64,000 nucleotides of DNA from Elysia crispata (taxonomy: Eukaryota > Mollusca > Gastropoda > Plakobranchidae), in NCBI GenBank assembly GCA_033675545.1, contig JAWDGP010007346.1:395001-459000 (forward strand). Reading direction: 5' to 3'. Numbering within the stretch: the stretch's first letter is position 1; the number at the start of each line of letters is the position of its first letter. Of this stretch, positions 1 to 16,418 are shown piece by piece. Made by a program: the position numbers and the translations under genes. Below the pieces are notes generated by a model, which was given only the letters and a program-made list of their open reading frames with translations, was not told the DNA's origin and ran no database searches.

Positions 1-129
1 GAGGTCAGCCCGTGCTTGAGTGGATTAGCCCTCGACCTGGTCGTGTGACGGATTAAGATCAAACTTCACAGGCCGACGGATAATCCTTTCCAGTTTTCTC
101 TCATTCAGGTTTGCCGCCGCAACGCATAG

Positions 130-354
130 ATCTATATACACACCACCACTGGTCTGCCTGAGCTACATTGTACTAAGTACATCGCCTGGAAGAGATGTGA
201 CAGTCCATACACGACGCTACTACTAGGAAAAGTGTCAAAGGCGCCCTCAGTATATGACTCTGAGGAGGACTTAGAGGACGTGAAAACAAGGCAGATCTAT
301 TCCTCGTGTCGAACTGTCCTAGCCACAGGTGGTGGGAGCGGTGCACATTACTGA
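130..354 (+). CDS. Possible exon of an unrecognised cysteine-containing protein
   Basis: An open frame of 74 codons runs from just after an in-frame TAG to a TGA, in sequence visibly richer in G+C than its surroundings. It contains HCTKYIAWKRC and, after an acidic patch (DSEEDLED), SSCRTVLATGGG. A good donor-like site, CCACAG|GTGGTG, lies near its end, so the true exon may stop there rather than at the TGA. It has no start codon, so if real it is an internal or last exon of a gene entering from the left. I do not recognise the family. The cysteines suggest a secreted protein, and it could belong with the exon at 2546-2737. It could also be chance. Confidence 0.2.
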   Translation: MYIHTTTGLPELHCTKYIAWKRCDSPYTTLLLGKVSKAPSVYDSEEDLEDVKTRQIYSSCRTVLATGGGSGAHY

Positions 355-2545
355 CCGCTTGGTGTCAGTGGTTTAAGTCGATCAGTCTAAGGAACATAAA
401 GACTGAGGAGTCATCTGTAGGTTTTTGGGGGAGGAAAGTGACTTTTAGAACTTACAAAATACAAAATAAAAAAAGAAAAGTTCGCGAGGCCTAGAGAAAG
501 CTACCGGTAACTATCTCTTTCAGAAGTATTGGCTAATCTTTTTATGCGTTATTTTTTTTAATTGTTTTATTATTATTATTTTTTAGAGTTGCGGGGGAAG
601 GGAGGGGTTCAATAAGTTATTAATTTGGATTTAAATTGGTGTAACTTACAAAAATGAGGAAAGCCTACACATAACTACATCATACAGATCTAGTTGCTAA
701 TAATCGTATTCAATTACCTCGTGGAATTACGTCTGTGAGTATGACTTAGGCGTTATAATCCTTAACTAAATTTATTTATTTTATTTTTATTTCACAGGCG
801 ACTTAAGCTATGACCAAGGCTAGCCTATCTGATAGCTTTTGGACGATATCAGTCAATACTCCATTATATATAGAGAGAGAAATCTCATGGATCGTTTAGA
901 TTTTGCTCTCGAGAACTACGACCTAGTCACAGAGATGCTTCAGTTATTATTGTGGGCTTCGGTGGATTCACCTTTTTTTTTCCCTCTGCTCTTCCCTCGA
1001 ACAAGTTTCTGTTGCTATCTTTCACCCTTGTCGCAGAGAGAATCTAAAGTTTAAAATGTCAAGTGTGTAAGCATTGTTTAAAGAAAAAAAATGGAGTAAC
1101 GTGTTCGTTTTATGAGGTCTGTGCTGCTCTAGTTACTGATCTAAGACAGAAAAGCTTTTTTTTTTCATAGTTGTTTTCTGTGTAGTGTAACTGGCATGGT
1201 ATGTATCGCTTCATTATTGGAATGAAAGAAATATAAAAGATCCCTAAAATTTTTTGAACATTTTTTCCAATTTCATATTAATTTATTTTGTCTGCATATT
1301 AATGGACCTCCTCTGAAATTAGGCAATGAGTAGTTTTCAAAAATTAAAGGACCGCACAGTTCTGTCATTATTTGCCTCTTTTCTCCTCATTCTGTGATGA
1401 TTAGATCAAATGAAAAAGACGAAAAGAATATCAGTGGTATCCTCTTCAAACTTTTCGCTAGTTAAACAAAACAAAAACTGATTAATTTATTTAATACACA
1501 AAAATAATATTGCACGGAATTTAAGTTATATTTATGAGAGCCGTTTCAGTTATCACAGACTTTATCCGAGGAAACATCAAAGCAATTGAAACCACAACAT
1601 TAATGGTTGAGTTTATTCAAATGTTTGCTTCACTCTTGATTCAATATCCGATTCTACGAATTTCTTACTCTTCTAAATGATGGCAAAAAAGTAGCTTACA
1701 CTGATTTTAATTCCGTCTCATTTTCTTCACAGGTTGCAACCGCGGCATCAGTTTTATTTTCTTATAATGGCAGTCTAATAATATTATCACACACAACTTC
1801 AGGTTACGTGACAAAACCGCTTGAAACTATGCGATAAATGATTTGCAAGCTTCCTAATTTAAAACTTTAATTAAACCTAATCCATTTATGATCTACATCA
1901 TACACAAAAATAAATAAAAAAAACATTTTGATTGTATCGTCAGCATCTGTGCAGTCTGAGTCTACCCACAATCGGCAAAAATAGTCGCAGCAAGTGCATG
2001 GCTACGTTTGTCACAAGGCCTATGTTTAGGAACACCTATATTTTCTTGATATACAGATTCTAATCTAGAGCTACAATCTAGATCTAGACGTATGAGAGTG
2101 GCGGAATACAGAAACAGGCCGTTTGCCAGGCTCAGGTATTTTCTCAAACTTGAAAGACAAGCCAAGCCTCTTGCTTTCACAGATGTAAACGCGTCACGCT
2201 TGGTTGAGTTCTGATTCTACTACCGCTGTCTGCCAATTATTATAGTAGTTCGCCTACGGTTTATACGCTCGCCTGATCTAGATACTATTTTTTTTTTCTG
2301 CACTCCGCTTTCACCTTAAATACATTAAATTGCTTGATAAATTATAAAAGGAAAAAATAGGAAGTTAAAAAAAAAAGTAAAATATTTATTTCTCTTCACC
2401 TCTCTAAAGGTATTTAGGAGACGAAATGGTGGAATGCTTCATCAATTGCTGACGTATGTCCCATAACTCGTTTAAAATATTTCATAGCATGAGCATGGAT
2501 TTGATTATTATTGTTATTGTATGTGTGTGTGTGTGTGTGTGTCAG
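355..2545. other. AT-rich non-coding stretch
   Basis: No conserved reading frame or recognisable repeat is visible. A splice-acceptor-like CACAG near 798 leads only into sequence closed in all three frames. The right edge is a short (GT)n run ending in the acceptor-like CAG that precedes the candidate exon at 2546. If that exon and the one at 130 belong to one gene, this is intron. Confidence 0.4.
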
Positions 2546-2737
2546 AATACGGGTATCGGCCGCATTGAAGTGAGACGTACTTGTAAGCGGCCGTGGAGCA
2601 ATGTTATGACGGCAACATTATCTTATAAATGCGCAGACGATCTACCAGTACCAGAATTGCGTCGGGAGATTTGCATGAGGATTGGCTTCTACCCACGTAT
2701 CGAGGAATGTGATTGCCCACGGAAGTATCAATATTGA
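2546..2737 (+). CDS. Possible terminal exon of a secreted cysteine-rich protein
   Basis: After an acceptor-like GTGTGTCAG, 63 codons run to a TGA in sequence that is less AT-rich and more codon-like than its neighbours. The peptide has C-x(3)-W, then YKC, then REIC, and closes with ECDCPRKYQY, so it carries five cysteines in about 45 residues with a basic, tyrosine-ending C terminus. That looks like the disulphide-rich tail of an extracellular protein. The CDC ending faintly recalls interleukin-17 or other cystine-knot factors, but the spacing does not convince me and I assign no family. The frame does not join directly to the donor at the end of the 130-354 frame unless a later acceptor (after GAAG at 2570) is used, so any connection needs transcript evidence. 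Confidence 0.3.
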   Translation, partial: NTGIGRIEVRRTCKRPWSNVMTATLSYKCADDLPVPELRREICMRIGFYPRIEECDCPRKYQY

Positions 2738-3084
2738 ATAATCTGCCGGGCCTCCATGATAATCAGATACTCTGTCCACTGGTGATCTACGTAAACATCA
2801 ATGCTTTGTATGAAAAGTTTGGAATTATTTTGGCTTTGTGTCAGAATGTGGTTTAAATCCGTTTCAAAGTCATTGACAACTTTTAGTTTCAATTTCTACT
2901 TTCTATTTTTTTTCCTAGGGCTACTTTGTTGGTTAGTTGTTTTTTTTTGTTTTGTTTTTTATTTACTTTGACATTTTGGCAACGTGTCACACCAGTTCTA
3001 CAGGAGACAACGCAAAGAATTGTGGATTGTGGAACATGATTTTGCTGTTACACATTTCCTGTTCTTGTTTTCATCGGATAAACT

Positions 3085-3255
<171 letters not shown>

Positions 3256-4215
3256 GGCAGTTTATTGCAGACAATGGTCTAAAACAGAATGTGCGTGTGT
3301 TGTATTATGTATCTGTTAAAAGAGCAATCTTGTTCAAAGCTAGATCAAAATAAAAACAATGGAGGTTTTTTATTTCGTCTCAGCTACCAATGAGATTCAG
3401 AATCGATTATTCACAGTCAACATTAGCTAACTCGCAGAATATTTGTCAGAAGTTGATTGCTGGATGGAATATAGCTGGAACAGTATTACATAGCGACCAT
3501 AAATATGCAGGACGGCAAATAACTGCATTCAATTGGAAAAAACAATATCTTGGACATTTTGTCATGGATTAAAAAGAAAGATAAAGAAAGAAAAGAGAAA
3601 AGAATTTAATGAAGAGTATTTAAACAGTAAAACCGAAAAAAGATCCAGACAAAATTTGCAGAGCATAAAACGAAGATTATGTACTGAAGCCTTCTGGCTT
3701 TATGGTGACTATAACTACTACTACAAGTAAACTCTTTTAATCCTTCCATTACAGCAATAATCTCAGCTCATGCCTGACTACCTAAAACGGTTTTAAGGAC
3801 AAGCAAGATTTAAATCTCGTACATTTAAGAAACAGATCTACAGAATCCTTTTTCCAAATGCCCGATTAGAGAGTGACTTTATGTGAACATCTGGTATACT
3901 TCATATTTTGCTCAGCTCTACATCTGCTTAATTTATCTTTTTTTTTTTAATGTGTGAGTTAAAGTAACGTGAGCGTGATGTCCTTTTTTATTAAGTTGAA
4001 CAAATTTAGCAATAAGCGCCTTCACTTTGAAGAATGTTAACTTCAATATAGTAATATTGTTGTTCTTATTTTGTTTGTTGTTTTTTTTTAAGAAAGGAAA
4101 ACATGGTTTTTATAGGAAGCAGTTACAATCTTTGATGTTGGATACAGAGAAAAAGGGGAGGGTCGGGGTTAGAAAAGAGAGAAAGCAGGATGAGGGTGAG
4201 GCGGAAGATAGAAAG

Positions 4216-4217
4216 AC

Positions 4218-4283
<66 letters not shown>
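4216..4283. repeat. (GA)n microsatellite
   Basis: About 68 bp of GA repeats with one GACA interruption at the left, preceded by about 60 bp of imperfect purine-rich sequence. Confidence 0.95.
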
Positions 4284-4288
<5 letters not shown>

Positions 4289-5245
4289 GGGTGTTGTTGT
4301 TTTTTTTGTTCGTTTTTTTTTAGATTTTACAAATATAAAAGTCAGTGAAGATTGCTAGAATCCTAATAAAAGATGTACAACATTTGTTTGGTTTTTATTT
4401 TGCTGAATAATAATACATTCTGTGAAACTCATTCTTAGTAATCAACCAAAACAAAAACCCAAATTGATATTCAGCAACCTTAGACTACACTTTACGTCAC
4501 ACATGCTATGATATTTTTACCTTTGGGACAATTAAATCACATTAAGGTATCTTGACATTTTCAGACTGATTGTACAATTATGAAGCTATTTACTGCCATT
4601 TATCGGATGTGCAAAAGCTGAGCGCATAGATTTCGATAAATATCAATTGGTGGTAACACTCAATTCATCAAGCAAACAATACTTTTAAATAGTAACAGCC
4701 CCGATATGGGAATAATGTAAAGAATGGACGTGAATTAAAATAAATTATGTAGATCTAAGCATGTCCAAGCCACCAACATAACATTAACTTTTGTTGCAAA
4801 AGATCACGCTTCGTGCGCAGCACTCTTTGAAAACTAGTGTCAAGTAAAGTAAATTGAAACTATAAGCTTCGTATCAATTTAACACTCTTTTCATAATCTT
4901 GGATAACTTTTCTAAAGAGGCAGGTCTAGAATCTGATGTCATTGACCGTATGATTCTATAAATCAAAAGAATGTATTCGGTGAATCAAATCAAAAGATAA
5001 ATCAATAATCTATCAGGTGAGAGAGACAGTGTAGCAAGAAGTTGCAGCGTTTCTGAAAGACTGATACCGACAAAAATAAAAGTAATCTGAGAATATTTTT
5101 AAGGGAAAAAAAAAAGCATAGAGCAAGAGAGCGCATGTTTGACATGTGTCTCTTTTTTATTTATTAAGCGCACTCATAATAAGCAAATCGCATTAATTAT
5201 TTGTCTCACTGACTTGTCTGGACATAGGATTTCTACCACACACCA

Positions 5246-5248
5246 CCC

Positions 5249-5279
<31 letters not shown>

Positions 5280-5294
5280 AAAAAAAAAAAAAAA
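5246..5294. repeat. Adjacent homopolymers: C run followed by A run
   Basis: About 24 C residues are followed directly by about 25 A residues with no spacer. Exact lengths may be affected by sequencing or assembly. Confidence 0.9.
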
Positions 5295-5380
5295 GTTGAT
5301 TTATTCCAACTCTATCCAACAAGACGTCGGCATGTGTACAAATGACAATGAGTCTAACTATTTAATTTAAAAATAGGTCT

Positions 5381-5419
5381 AATAGGCCTAAATGCATTTA
5401 ATAGGCCTAAATGCATTTA
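5381..5419. repeat. Two tandem copies of a 19-bp unit
   Basis: The unit AATAGGCCTAAATGCATTT occurs twice in direct succession. It contains the palindromes AGGCCT and ATGCAT. Confidence 0.9.
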
Positions 5420-8030
5420 AGATTGATTTTGAAACGTCTGCCCGCTACATCTACAAAAATTAAAAGTAAAGTCTTTTGCCATCATTGTTATTTTTATGAT
5501 GCAATCAGGCTTAGTGTTTTTTGTTGCGTATTTTTTTTTAAAGATCAAAGGGTTATCTAAAAAAAATAACTGTACTCAGTTTTTTTTCTCTAAATATGAG
5601 CTTATCCTAGAGTTATTACCATAACAGCTGCAGGTCTGTAGTGACAGCAGGTGACAGATCTATAATAAGACTACTATCTATTTATAGATATCTTGGCCTA
5701 GAATGACGATTTGCAACCTATTGCCCTATTGAAATAAATATAGCCTGTAATTCAGAAAGATGAGGAAAAACATTTTGTACTTTGAAGACTCAGGGAGAAA
5801 AGAATTTATGACCCCATCATAAACTGATCTGCCCCTAGTTTTTTCATAGCATTTACTAAGCCAACTTTCAGTCTATGTACTGGGACCTTTGTGGAGAAAA
5901 CTCCCATCGATTGTGAGGGAGTGGTATCGGCTTTCTCCTGTATGAGCTCACTCTCACGCATGTTTGATATGATAATGTCATCCCACGCTGTTGATAGGCA
6001 GATAAAGCGATGGGAACAATTACTGAGGGTTATCGCACCTAGTAGGTGGGCTCGCAATAAAGTATGTAGGTGGGTGTTAGAAAAGCATGAAAGTTGTGGA
6101 AGAGATATTTTGAGGCGGCGGTTGCGAGAAATAGAGAAAGAAACAGACAGGCAGAGACACATAAATAGACAGACAGAGATAAGCAGGCACAGATTGACAG
6201 GTTGAGTTTTTGTTCAGTATAGCTTAGCCAATTCGGGATAATGGTAAGGCTTTCTTTTTTGTTTTGGTAATTCATCAAAGCACATCAAATATGATCACAT
6301 CATGGTGGACATGTTGAACATCTCGAGGAACTACTTATTATTTTTATATAAACTTTTGTGGGTGAGTGGGGGGGGGGGGTGTTAATCAGAAGGTCAAGGT
6401 CTACGACAGTCATCTGCCCTTAGATCATAACACAAACAGAGCAAAAAGTTGAATACGTACTTCATGGCATGAAAGAAAGACATATAATTAAAACAAATGA
6501 ACAATATAGTTGTATTCTATCTAATTTGTTTTTGTGAGATGTGTTGTTGTTTTTTACGTAAAATTTGAATTATTTTATCAATCATGATTTTATTTCTTCT
6601 TTAACTAAAGCAGGGCAAAATATTTTTCCATGCCACTATTAGCATAGAAAAAGCTAAATAAACACATGAAATCAATGAACCAATTTATTGTATTTGGTCT
6701 GTTTTGTTTTCAAGCGGTGCAATTTTAGGTAAATCGGAGTACTTTTAATCACTTATAAGTTTATTTCTTTTTCATTTTTAATATTGTTTTAACTTAGAAT
6801 GCCTCAAGAACAAATTAAACCTTTTCTGTTATCAAGTCAAGATTTTTTAAAAAAATAGTAATTCTTCTCTGTCATGGTCCTCACCCCCTATGTCTCACAC
6901 CTTATTTTTCACACTTACCTACTCACATGCACACACACACACACATTTTCGGAATGGATTAATTTATAAAGTCCCAGAACTCCCCCGCCGAGTAAGGAAA
7001 TGGTTAAACTTAAAACTTTCTTAGGAATTCCCACATTTAAAAAAAAATTTTAGAAGTTTCAGGACCACGAAGATTTCCGTCTGCCTATCCTAGGGAGATG
7101 GGAGTGTCCACGACGATAATTATCCGCTTATACTTTAGATCATTCAATCACCAACGCTGCTTACCACACCAATATAAGTGCTAACATGCATAGCTCTGTG
7201 GAAACAAATTGGATCATAATAATGATTGATTTATATTAAGCTCTACGTCATGGATTTCTAAGATGCATTTTTCGTTTGATTCTGCAGACTGGCCGGATCT
7301 ATATCACTGGGTTCAGAAAATAGTTATTGCTATTGCAATGATTCTCTTATTTGTATCAATGCTTTTCATATTGCAAAAGTCTTGATGAATATCTGACAGC
7401 CACGGTATTTGTAGGAATATAAGATTCGCTAAAGACACGTACACCGCGGCAGTATGAAAACCAGCAAAAAAAAATAGACAAAGACAGACGCATGTCCAAA
7501 TATATTAGAAAACCAAAATATTTTGGGAGAGCGGAACGGCTCATGGCAAAAAAAGATTATTACTAATGTCTTGTATAACAAGGGTGTGTCGCTTCAAACA
7601 TCTAATGAGTTTTGGCACTAAGTTGCATTTGAGGTCACGTAAACTAAGAAAATCCGCTTGTACATAATTTGCATTTAAAACTGCAAGACATTAAAAAAAA
7701 TTCTTATTTAGTGCCACTGGCGCTGTCACAGTGCATGGTAAATAAGTTGCACACCATGAGAAAGTGTTCTTGTTAGAACTGAGTGTGGCTTCACGTGTGT
7801 GATTCATATTAAATTGATGTGCTGTAGATGTGATGGATGTGGGACACCAAATTTGGTCACGCACGTTTTTGGTAACTTGTGTAGCAAAGCAAAGATTGTG
7901 TGCCATGATATCATTATAGCAACGGCTCTAACAAAGATAGGAACTGAGATTTACAGCTGGGTTTATGAGAACAAAAATATTTTCGCTGCACTTTTCAACC
8001 CAGTTAACTTTTCCTTTGTAAAAGTTTGGA

Positions 8031-8103
8031 GAGAGCCAGAGACAGACAGACAGACAGAGACAGAGACAGAGACAGAGACAGAGACAGACAGAGAGAGAGA
8101 GAG
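8031..8103. repeat. (GACA)n/(GACAGA)n microsatellite
   Basis: Imperfect GACA and GACAGA repeats pass into pure GA at the right end. Confidence 0.9.
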
Positions 8104-9191
8104 TAAGTAAACTTAAAGCAAATTAAAGCAGTCACCCAAGTAGCTTTTGACTTAGTAAACCAGTCTGGTATAACTATCGACAACAGAATAATCATCCTCA
8201 AAGTAATGTGTACACAGAGCATCAACACCTAGATCTGGTCTTGGGCTATATCCTGAGTCAAACTTACAGGTCGCAATAAACTTTTTTGTCCAATTTAAAA
8301 GTCGCAAACAAGATTGAACATGAACTGATCTTAGCTTCCTAACGGTGTGGAAATAGTGTTATTAATTTTGAAAAAAAAAAACCTTTGGGCAAAGAGAGGA
8401 AATATACCCGTGCTTTTTGAAAGTAATATTATAACGCGTGTGTTGCAGGTTCATGCTTAAAAAATCTCTTTCTCTGCCACACTCGACCAGCAAAGCGTGA
8501 AGTTCTGACGCCACAGCAGCTGCTAAAAAAGAATTCCATAAAACACAGTTTTGACATGCACTATTTCGTTACGTTGAAGACGTTAAGTTTCTTGCATAGT
8601 AATCAGTGATGAATTGAAAACACTAAATCTAGAAGCCAGCTCCAATAAATAATAATGGGCTTAGAGTTCTTTGTGTTGTTGTTTTTTGTTGTTTTTTTTT
8701 TTTTGTTAAATGTATTTTCGGTGACATTTATATTCTTACAATGCATTACGTTCCCTTCACTTAATGATCTTTAGAGATGTGAAACTTCTTTTACAAAACA
8801 TCTTTAAAAAACGTGACAGAAAATCAAATTTTGTAGCTTTTCATGGCATGCTTGTTTGGATTTTTTTTTTTTTTTTTTCATTTTTTTTCTGGAAGATTTT
8901 GTTTCCTTTATTTTAACCTTTTGAGTCATAGTTTTCTTAGGTTGAATTGCAAGAGAACCACGATAACTGGAAGGCATATCTCAGTATAATATTACAATAG
9001 ACTTAGAAGACGTTAAATTAAGTATAATTACTGAAAGATGTTGGAGGGATTGCAATGGAGTTCATGAAAATTCTTATCACGTAACACGCCAGAGTGAGGA
9101 GCTAGTTTTCTCGTATGGTGTAAGGAGTAAAGGCATAAAAATGTACAAGGTACATTTAAATCTTTAGCGCATCATTGTCGTGATCAGCCTG

Positions 9192-9221
9192 TCACGTGAT
9201 AAAAAAAAATTTCTGACGTCA
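9192..9221. promoter_or_regulatory. Palindromic E-box and CRE-like sites close together
   Basis: TCACGTGA (9192-9199, the MiT/TFE-type E-box core) and TGACGTCA (9214-9221, the perfect CREB/ATF palindrome) lie 14 bp apart, separated by an A run. No gene start is visible nearby, so a regulatory role is only a possibility. Confidence 0.2.
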
Positions 9222-10211
9222 TATACCATGTGATTTCCTCAGCGCATATGAAAAAATACACATGTGTGCATTTGGTACTGTTTGGCACGATCTAAGATCA
9301 CAGTAAATATAGTTTGCTTAGACTTGTAAACGATTGAAGGATTATAAATTCTCCTTTTAGGACACTTTACAGCCTGTTTGCTATTATGATAAGCTAAGGT
9401 TTATGAAAGAAAGGTCAGTTTTATTTTTTTTTAAATAATCATTGTTTCTTTGATTAAATTTGACTCTTTGCAAAACAAAAAAAAATTAAATGTGGACGTC
9501 CACGTCTGTAGATTCCATAATAGTCCTACATTTTAAGGTTTGTATATTATGTACGTAACAAAGTTTTAAGAGTGAGCATTAATAGGGACAAATAAACATA
9601 AAAATTATTCCCTGTAAAAAGCGCATCATTGGGTTTTCAGTCCAATTTGCATTTTTTGTTTATATTCAATTCCTTTTTTTTTTCTAAATATTTGGAATAA
9701 ATTTGCTATAGATTGATAAGGATATTGCGCGTATTGGACGTAATGTTGCTAATAAAGATTTATAATGTGGTGTGACCTCGTTGCAATGTTTCAAAGAGAA
9801 ATAAAGGCTTGTCCAAGGGAACTTATTTTTAATTTCCTTCATACTGAAGTGGGTTAACAATTTACTTCATCTGTGTAGAAAAAAATATCACAGTGCCTTG
9901 TCCTTATTACACTTTTAAAACTGGGCTCAAATGGCAGAGTGCCAAAATGGATACATTGTTCAGCAATGCTGAGATATGTAATACTTTAGTTTAATCCCAC
10001 AAATCTCAGGATGTTTCTTAAGCAAAGTGATTTCGGTTTCTGCAAACCTGTAAGACAGATAAAGTTAATAATGTAGTGCCAAACGTGTGAAATGTTACCG
10101 ATTTATGTTTCTTACAAACACTTTAAAGTGTACCACAACAGATTCTTTTTTTTTCATTAATTTTTATCTTGGAAAATGAAAGAAACATTCTTTGAAGCTT
10201 CTTAGTTGAGA

Positions 10212-11305
10212 ACAGAGAAGAAGGTTGTAGAGAGGTGTAACTGACAGAGAAGAAGGTTGTAGAGAGGTGTAACTGACAGAGAAGAAGGTTGTAGAGAGGT
10301 GTAACTGACAGAGAAGAAGGTTGTAGAGAGGTGTAACTGACAGAGAAGAAGGTTGTAGAGAGGTGTAACTGACAGAGAAGAAGGCTGTAGAGAGGTGTAA
10401 CTGACAGAGAAGAAGGTTGTAGAGAGGTGTAACTGACAGAGAAGAAGGTTGTAGAGAGGTGTAACTGACAGAGAAGAAGGCTGTAGAGAGGTGTAACTGA
10501 CAGAGAAGAAGGTTGTAGAGAGGTGTAACTGACAGAGAAGAGAGGTGTAACTGACAGAGGTGTAACTGACAGAGAAGAAGGCTGTAGAGAGGTGTAACTG
10601 ACAGAGAAGAAGGCTGTAGAGAGGTGTAACTGACAGAGAAGAAGGTTGTAGAGAGGTGTAACTGACAGAGAAGAAGGCTGTAGAGAGGTGTAACTGACAG
10701 AGAAGAAGGTTGTAGAGAGGTGTAACTGACAGAGAAGAAGGTTGTAGAGAGGTGTAACTGACAGAGAAGAAGGTTGTAGAGAGGTGTAACTGACAGAGAA
10801 GAAGGTTGTAGAGAGGTGTAACTGACAGAGAAGAAGGTTGTAGAGAGGTGTAACTGACAGAGAAGAAGGTTGTAGAGAGGTGTAACTGACAGAGAAGAAG
10901 GTTGTAGAGAGGTGTAACTGACAGAGAAGAAGGTTGTAGAGAGGTGTAACTGACAGAGAAGAAGGTTGTAGAGAGGTGTAACTGACAGAGAAGAAGGTTG
11001 TAGAGAGGTGTAACTGACAGAGAAGAAGGTTGTAGAGAGGTGTAACTGACAGAGAAGAAGGTTGTAGAGAGGTGTAACTGACAGAGAAGAAGGTTGTAGA
11101 GAGGTGTAACTGACAGAGAAGAAGGTTGTAGAGAGGTGTAACTGACAGAGAAGAAGGTTGTAGAGAGGTGTAACTGACAGAGAAGAAGGTTGTAGAGAGG
11201 TGTAACTGACAGAGAAGAAGGCTGTAGAGAGGTGTAACTGACAGAGAAGAAGGTTGTAGAGAGGTGTAACTGACAGAGAAGAAGGTTGTAGAGAGGTGTA
11301 ACTGA
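10212..11305. repeat. Minisatellite: about 34 copies of a 32-bp unit
   Basis: A purine-rich 32-bp unit containing GAAGGTTGTAGAGAGGTGTA is repeated head to tail with almost no divergence. The main variation is a T/C change (GGTTG or GGCTG). C variants cluster in the left third, and one more lies near the right end. Two adjacent units near 10540-10570 are shortened by internal deletions. Because 32 is not a multiple of three and the bottom-strand unit has no stop in any phase, the bottom strand is open throughout and yields a 32-residue periodic peptide, while the top strand is closed. The near-identity points to recent expansion or ongoing homogenisation. Confidence 0.97.
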
Positions 11306-13865
<2,560 letters not shown>

Positions 13866-14341
13866 CACCCCCTTCATCAGTCTATGTTTCTGACTATTTT
13901 AGGCTCTCTCTAGTTATACTCTCTCCCTCACAGTCTTTACCTCTGTTTTAATCTGCCTATCCAATCATCTTTCTTTCTAACTACCAGTCTATCTCTCTAT
14001 CTACCACTTTATCTCCATCCACGGTCCGTGTGGCCCCTCTTTATCATTGTGCTATCACCTATGTCATCCTTCTAGCAACCCCATACCTAACTTGATCTTT
14101 TTGCGTCGGCCTGTGCGTCATAGAATGACTCATGTGCACTGTCCACTTCGCACTAATGCACCCTCGATAACAGTTAATCCATCAGGATCGACAGGTCAGA
14201 GATAACAAAAAAGATATGGTCTACACATGACAAAATAGGCCCTGGGAACAAAGTCAGTTAGGGTAGCCAATGTAAAGGGTTCCTCCTTCAGGTCCTCTTG
14301 CCCGCATCTTTTAACCGTCATATTACAACTACTGCTGATCG

Positions 14342-14893
<552 letters not shown>

Positions 14894-15961
14894 TTTATGA
14901 CTTATATTATTATTTCGCATTACTTTTTATTTATCACGCTGCGTTGTATCTTTCCATCTATCAATCTATCCTTCCACTTGTTTACCACTCATCACATCTT
15001 TAACTTTAACCTCTCCCTCGTCAAACCTGGTCACTCTCGATTTAATCTCCATCTCTATCAAAATCGTCGCTTCATTGCTCCGACTTTATCGTTCACAGCG
15101 ATTTTATTCAATGTCTTTAGTTTCTTTTCATGTTGCATGAACATAAACTAAAAGGGGTAAATATTGTCAACCGAAAGTCTTTATTTTGGATACCAGTATT
15201 TTCTACATTCCATTGTATAATTTCTATCGCTAGACGCATTTCATTTATTCTGTTATGTTAATTTCACTTCTCAAATATTTTCTTTCATCTAAATCGCATA
15301 ATTTTGCACTTCGGTTATTGAGTGGTAAATTTTGTCTCTTAAACCTCCCTTAAGTTTCCGGAAGAATTTATAAAGAAATTTATTACATTGTGGAATTTGG
15401 TAGCGGTTTTCTTTTTGTACCTAAACTTTTTTATGCGGATTTTCTCTGAGGCAATGAGTAAAAATTTCAATAAGAAAGAAGAAAAAAACGCTATAAAGAA
15501 AATACAAACAATCTCATGCAGTCATAACAGGAAAAAGGCGGATTTATATTCTTTTAGCACAAACAATAATTATTCTGGAGAAAAATAATAAGACCCAGGC
15601 TTAACATCCTATAAAAGAGGAGGGTTATCTACAAAGACACTGAGGATTCCATCTTATGAAGTGGCCTTAAAATGCGCGCCTTTGTTATCTGGATCGCATT
15701 AAGTCTCTCGCTTGCTGCAAACCTTTCCTTTTATTAGAAGTAAATCTAATAAATAGTTCATGGTTTTCTGGTTTCATAAAAGTGCTTTTTCTTTTGCGTT
15801 TCAAAATGTACCAACATTTATTTTGTCTTGAAAATAAACAAAAAAATAGTGCTTAATGCCGCTTTGAAATTAGTGCAAAGCGATCCAGAAACGGTTTAAA
15901 TCCTAAATTTTCTTGTCTGAAATGTATGTAAATGTGTGTGATAGAATGATAATATATACAT
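14894..15961. other. Non-coding stretch between two trinucleotide arrays
   Basis: AT-rich; I see no gene, RNA or transposon signature. Confidence 0.5.

Positions 15962-16418
<457 letters not shown>

Noticed and set aside
5806-6205. Overlapping frames of about 100-118 codons on both strands
   Set aside because: Composition is more gene-like than in the flanks, but I recognise no family, see no splice or start context, and one end runs into an AGACAG repeat. It is possibly an old repeat.
10212-11305. CRISPR-like repeat array
   Set aside because: Units are contiguous with no unique spacers, and the genome is clearly eukaryotic.
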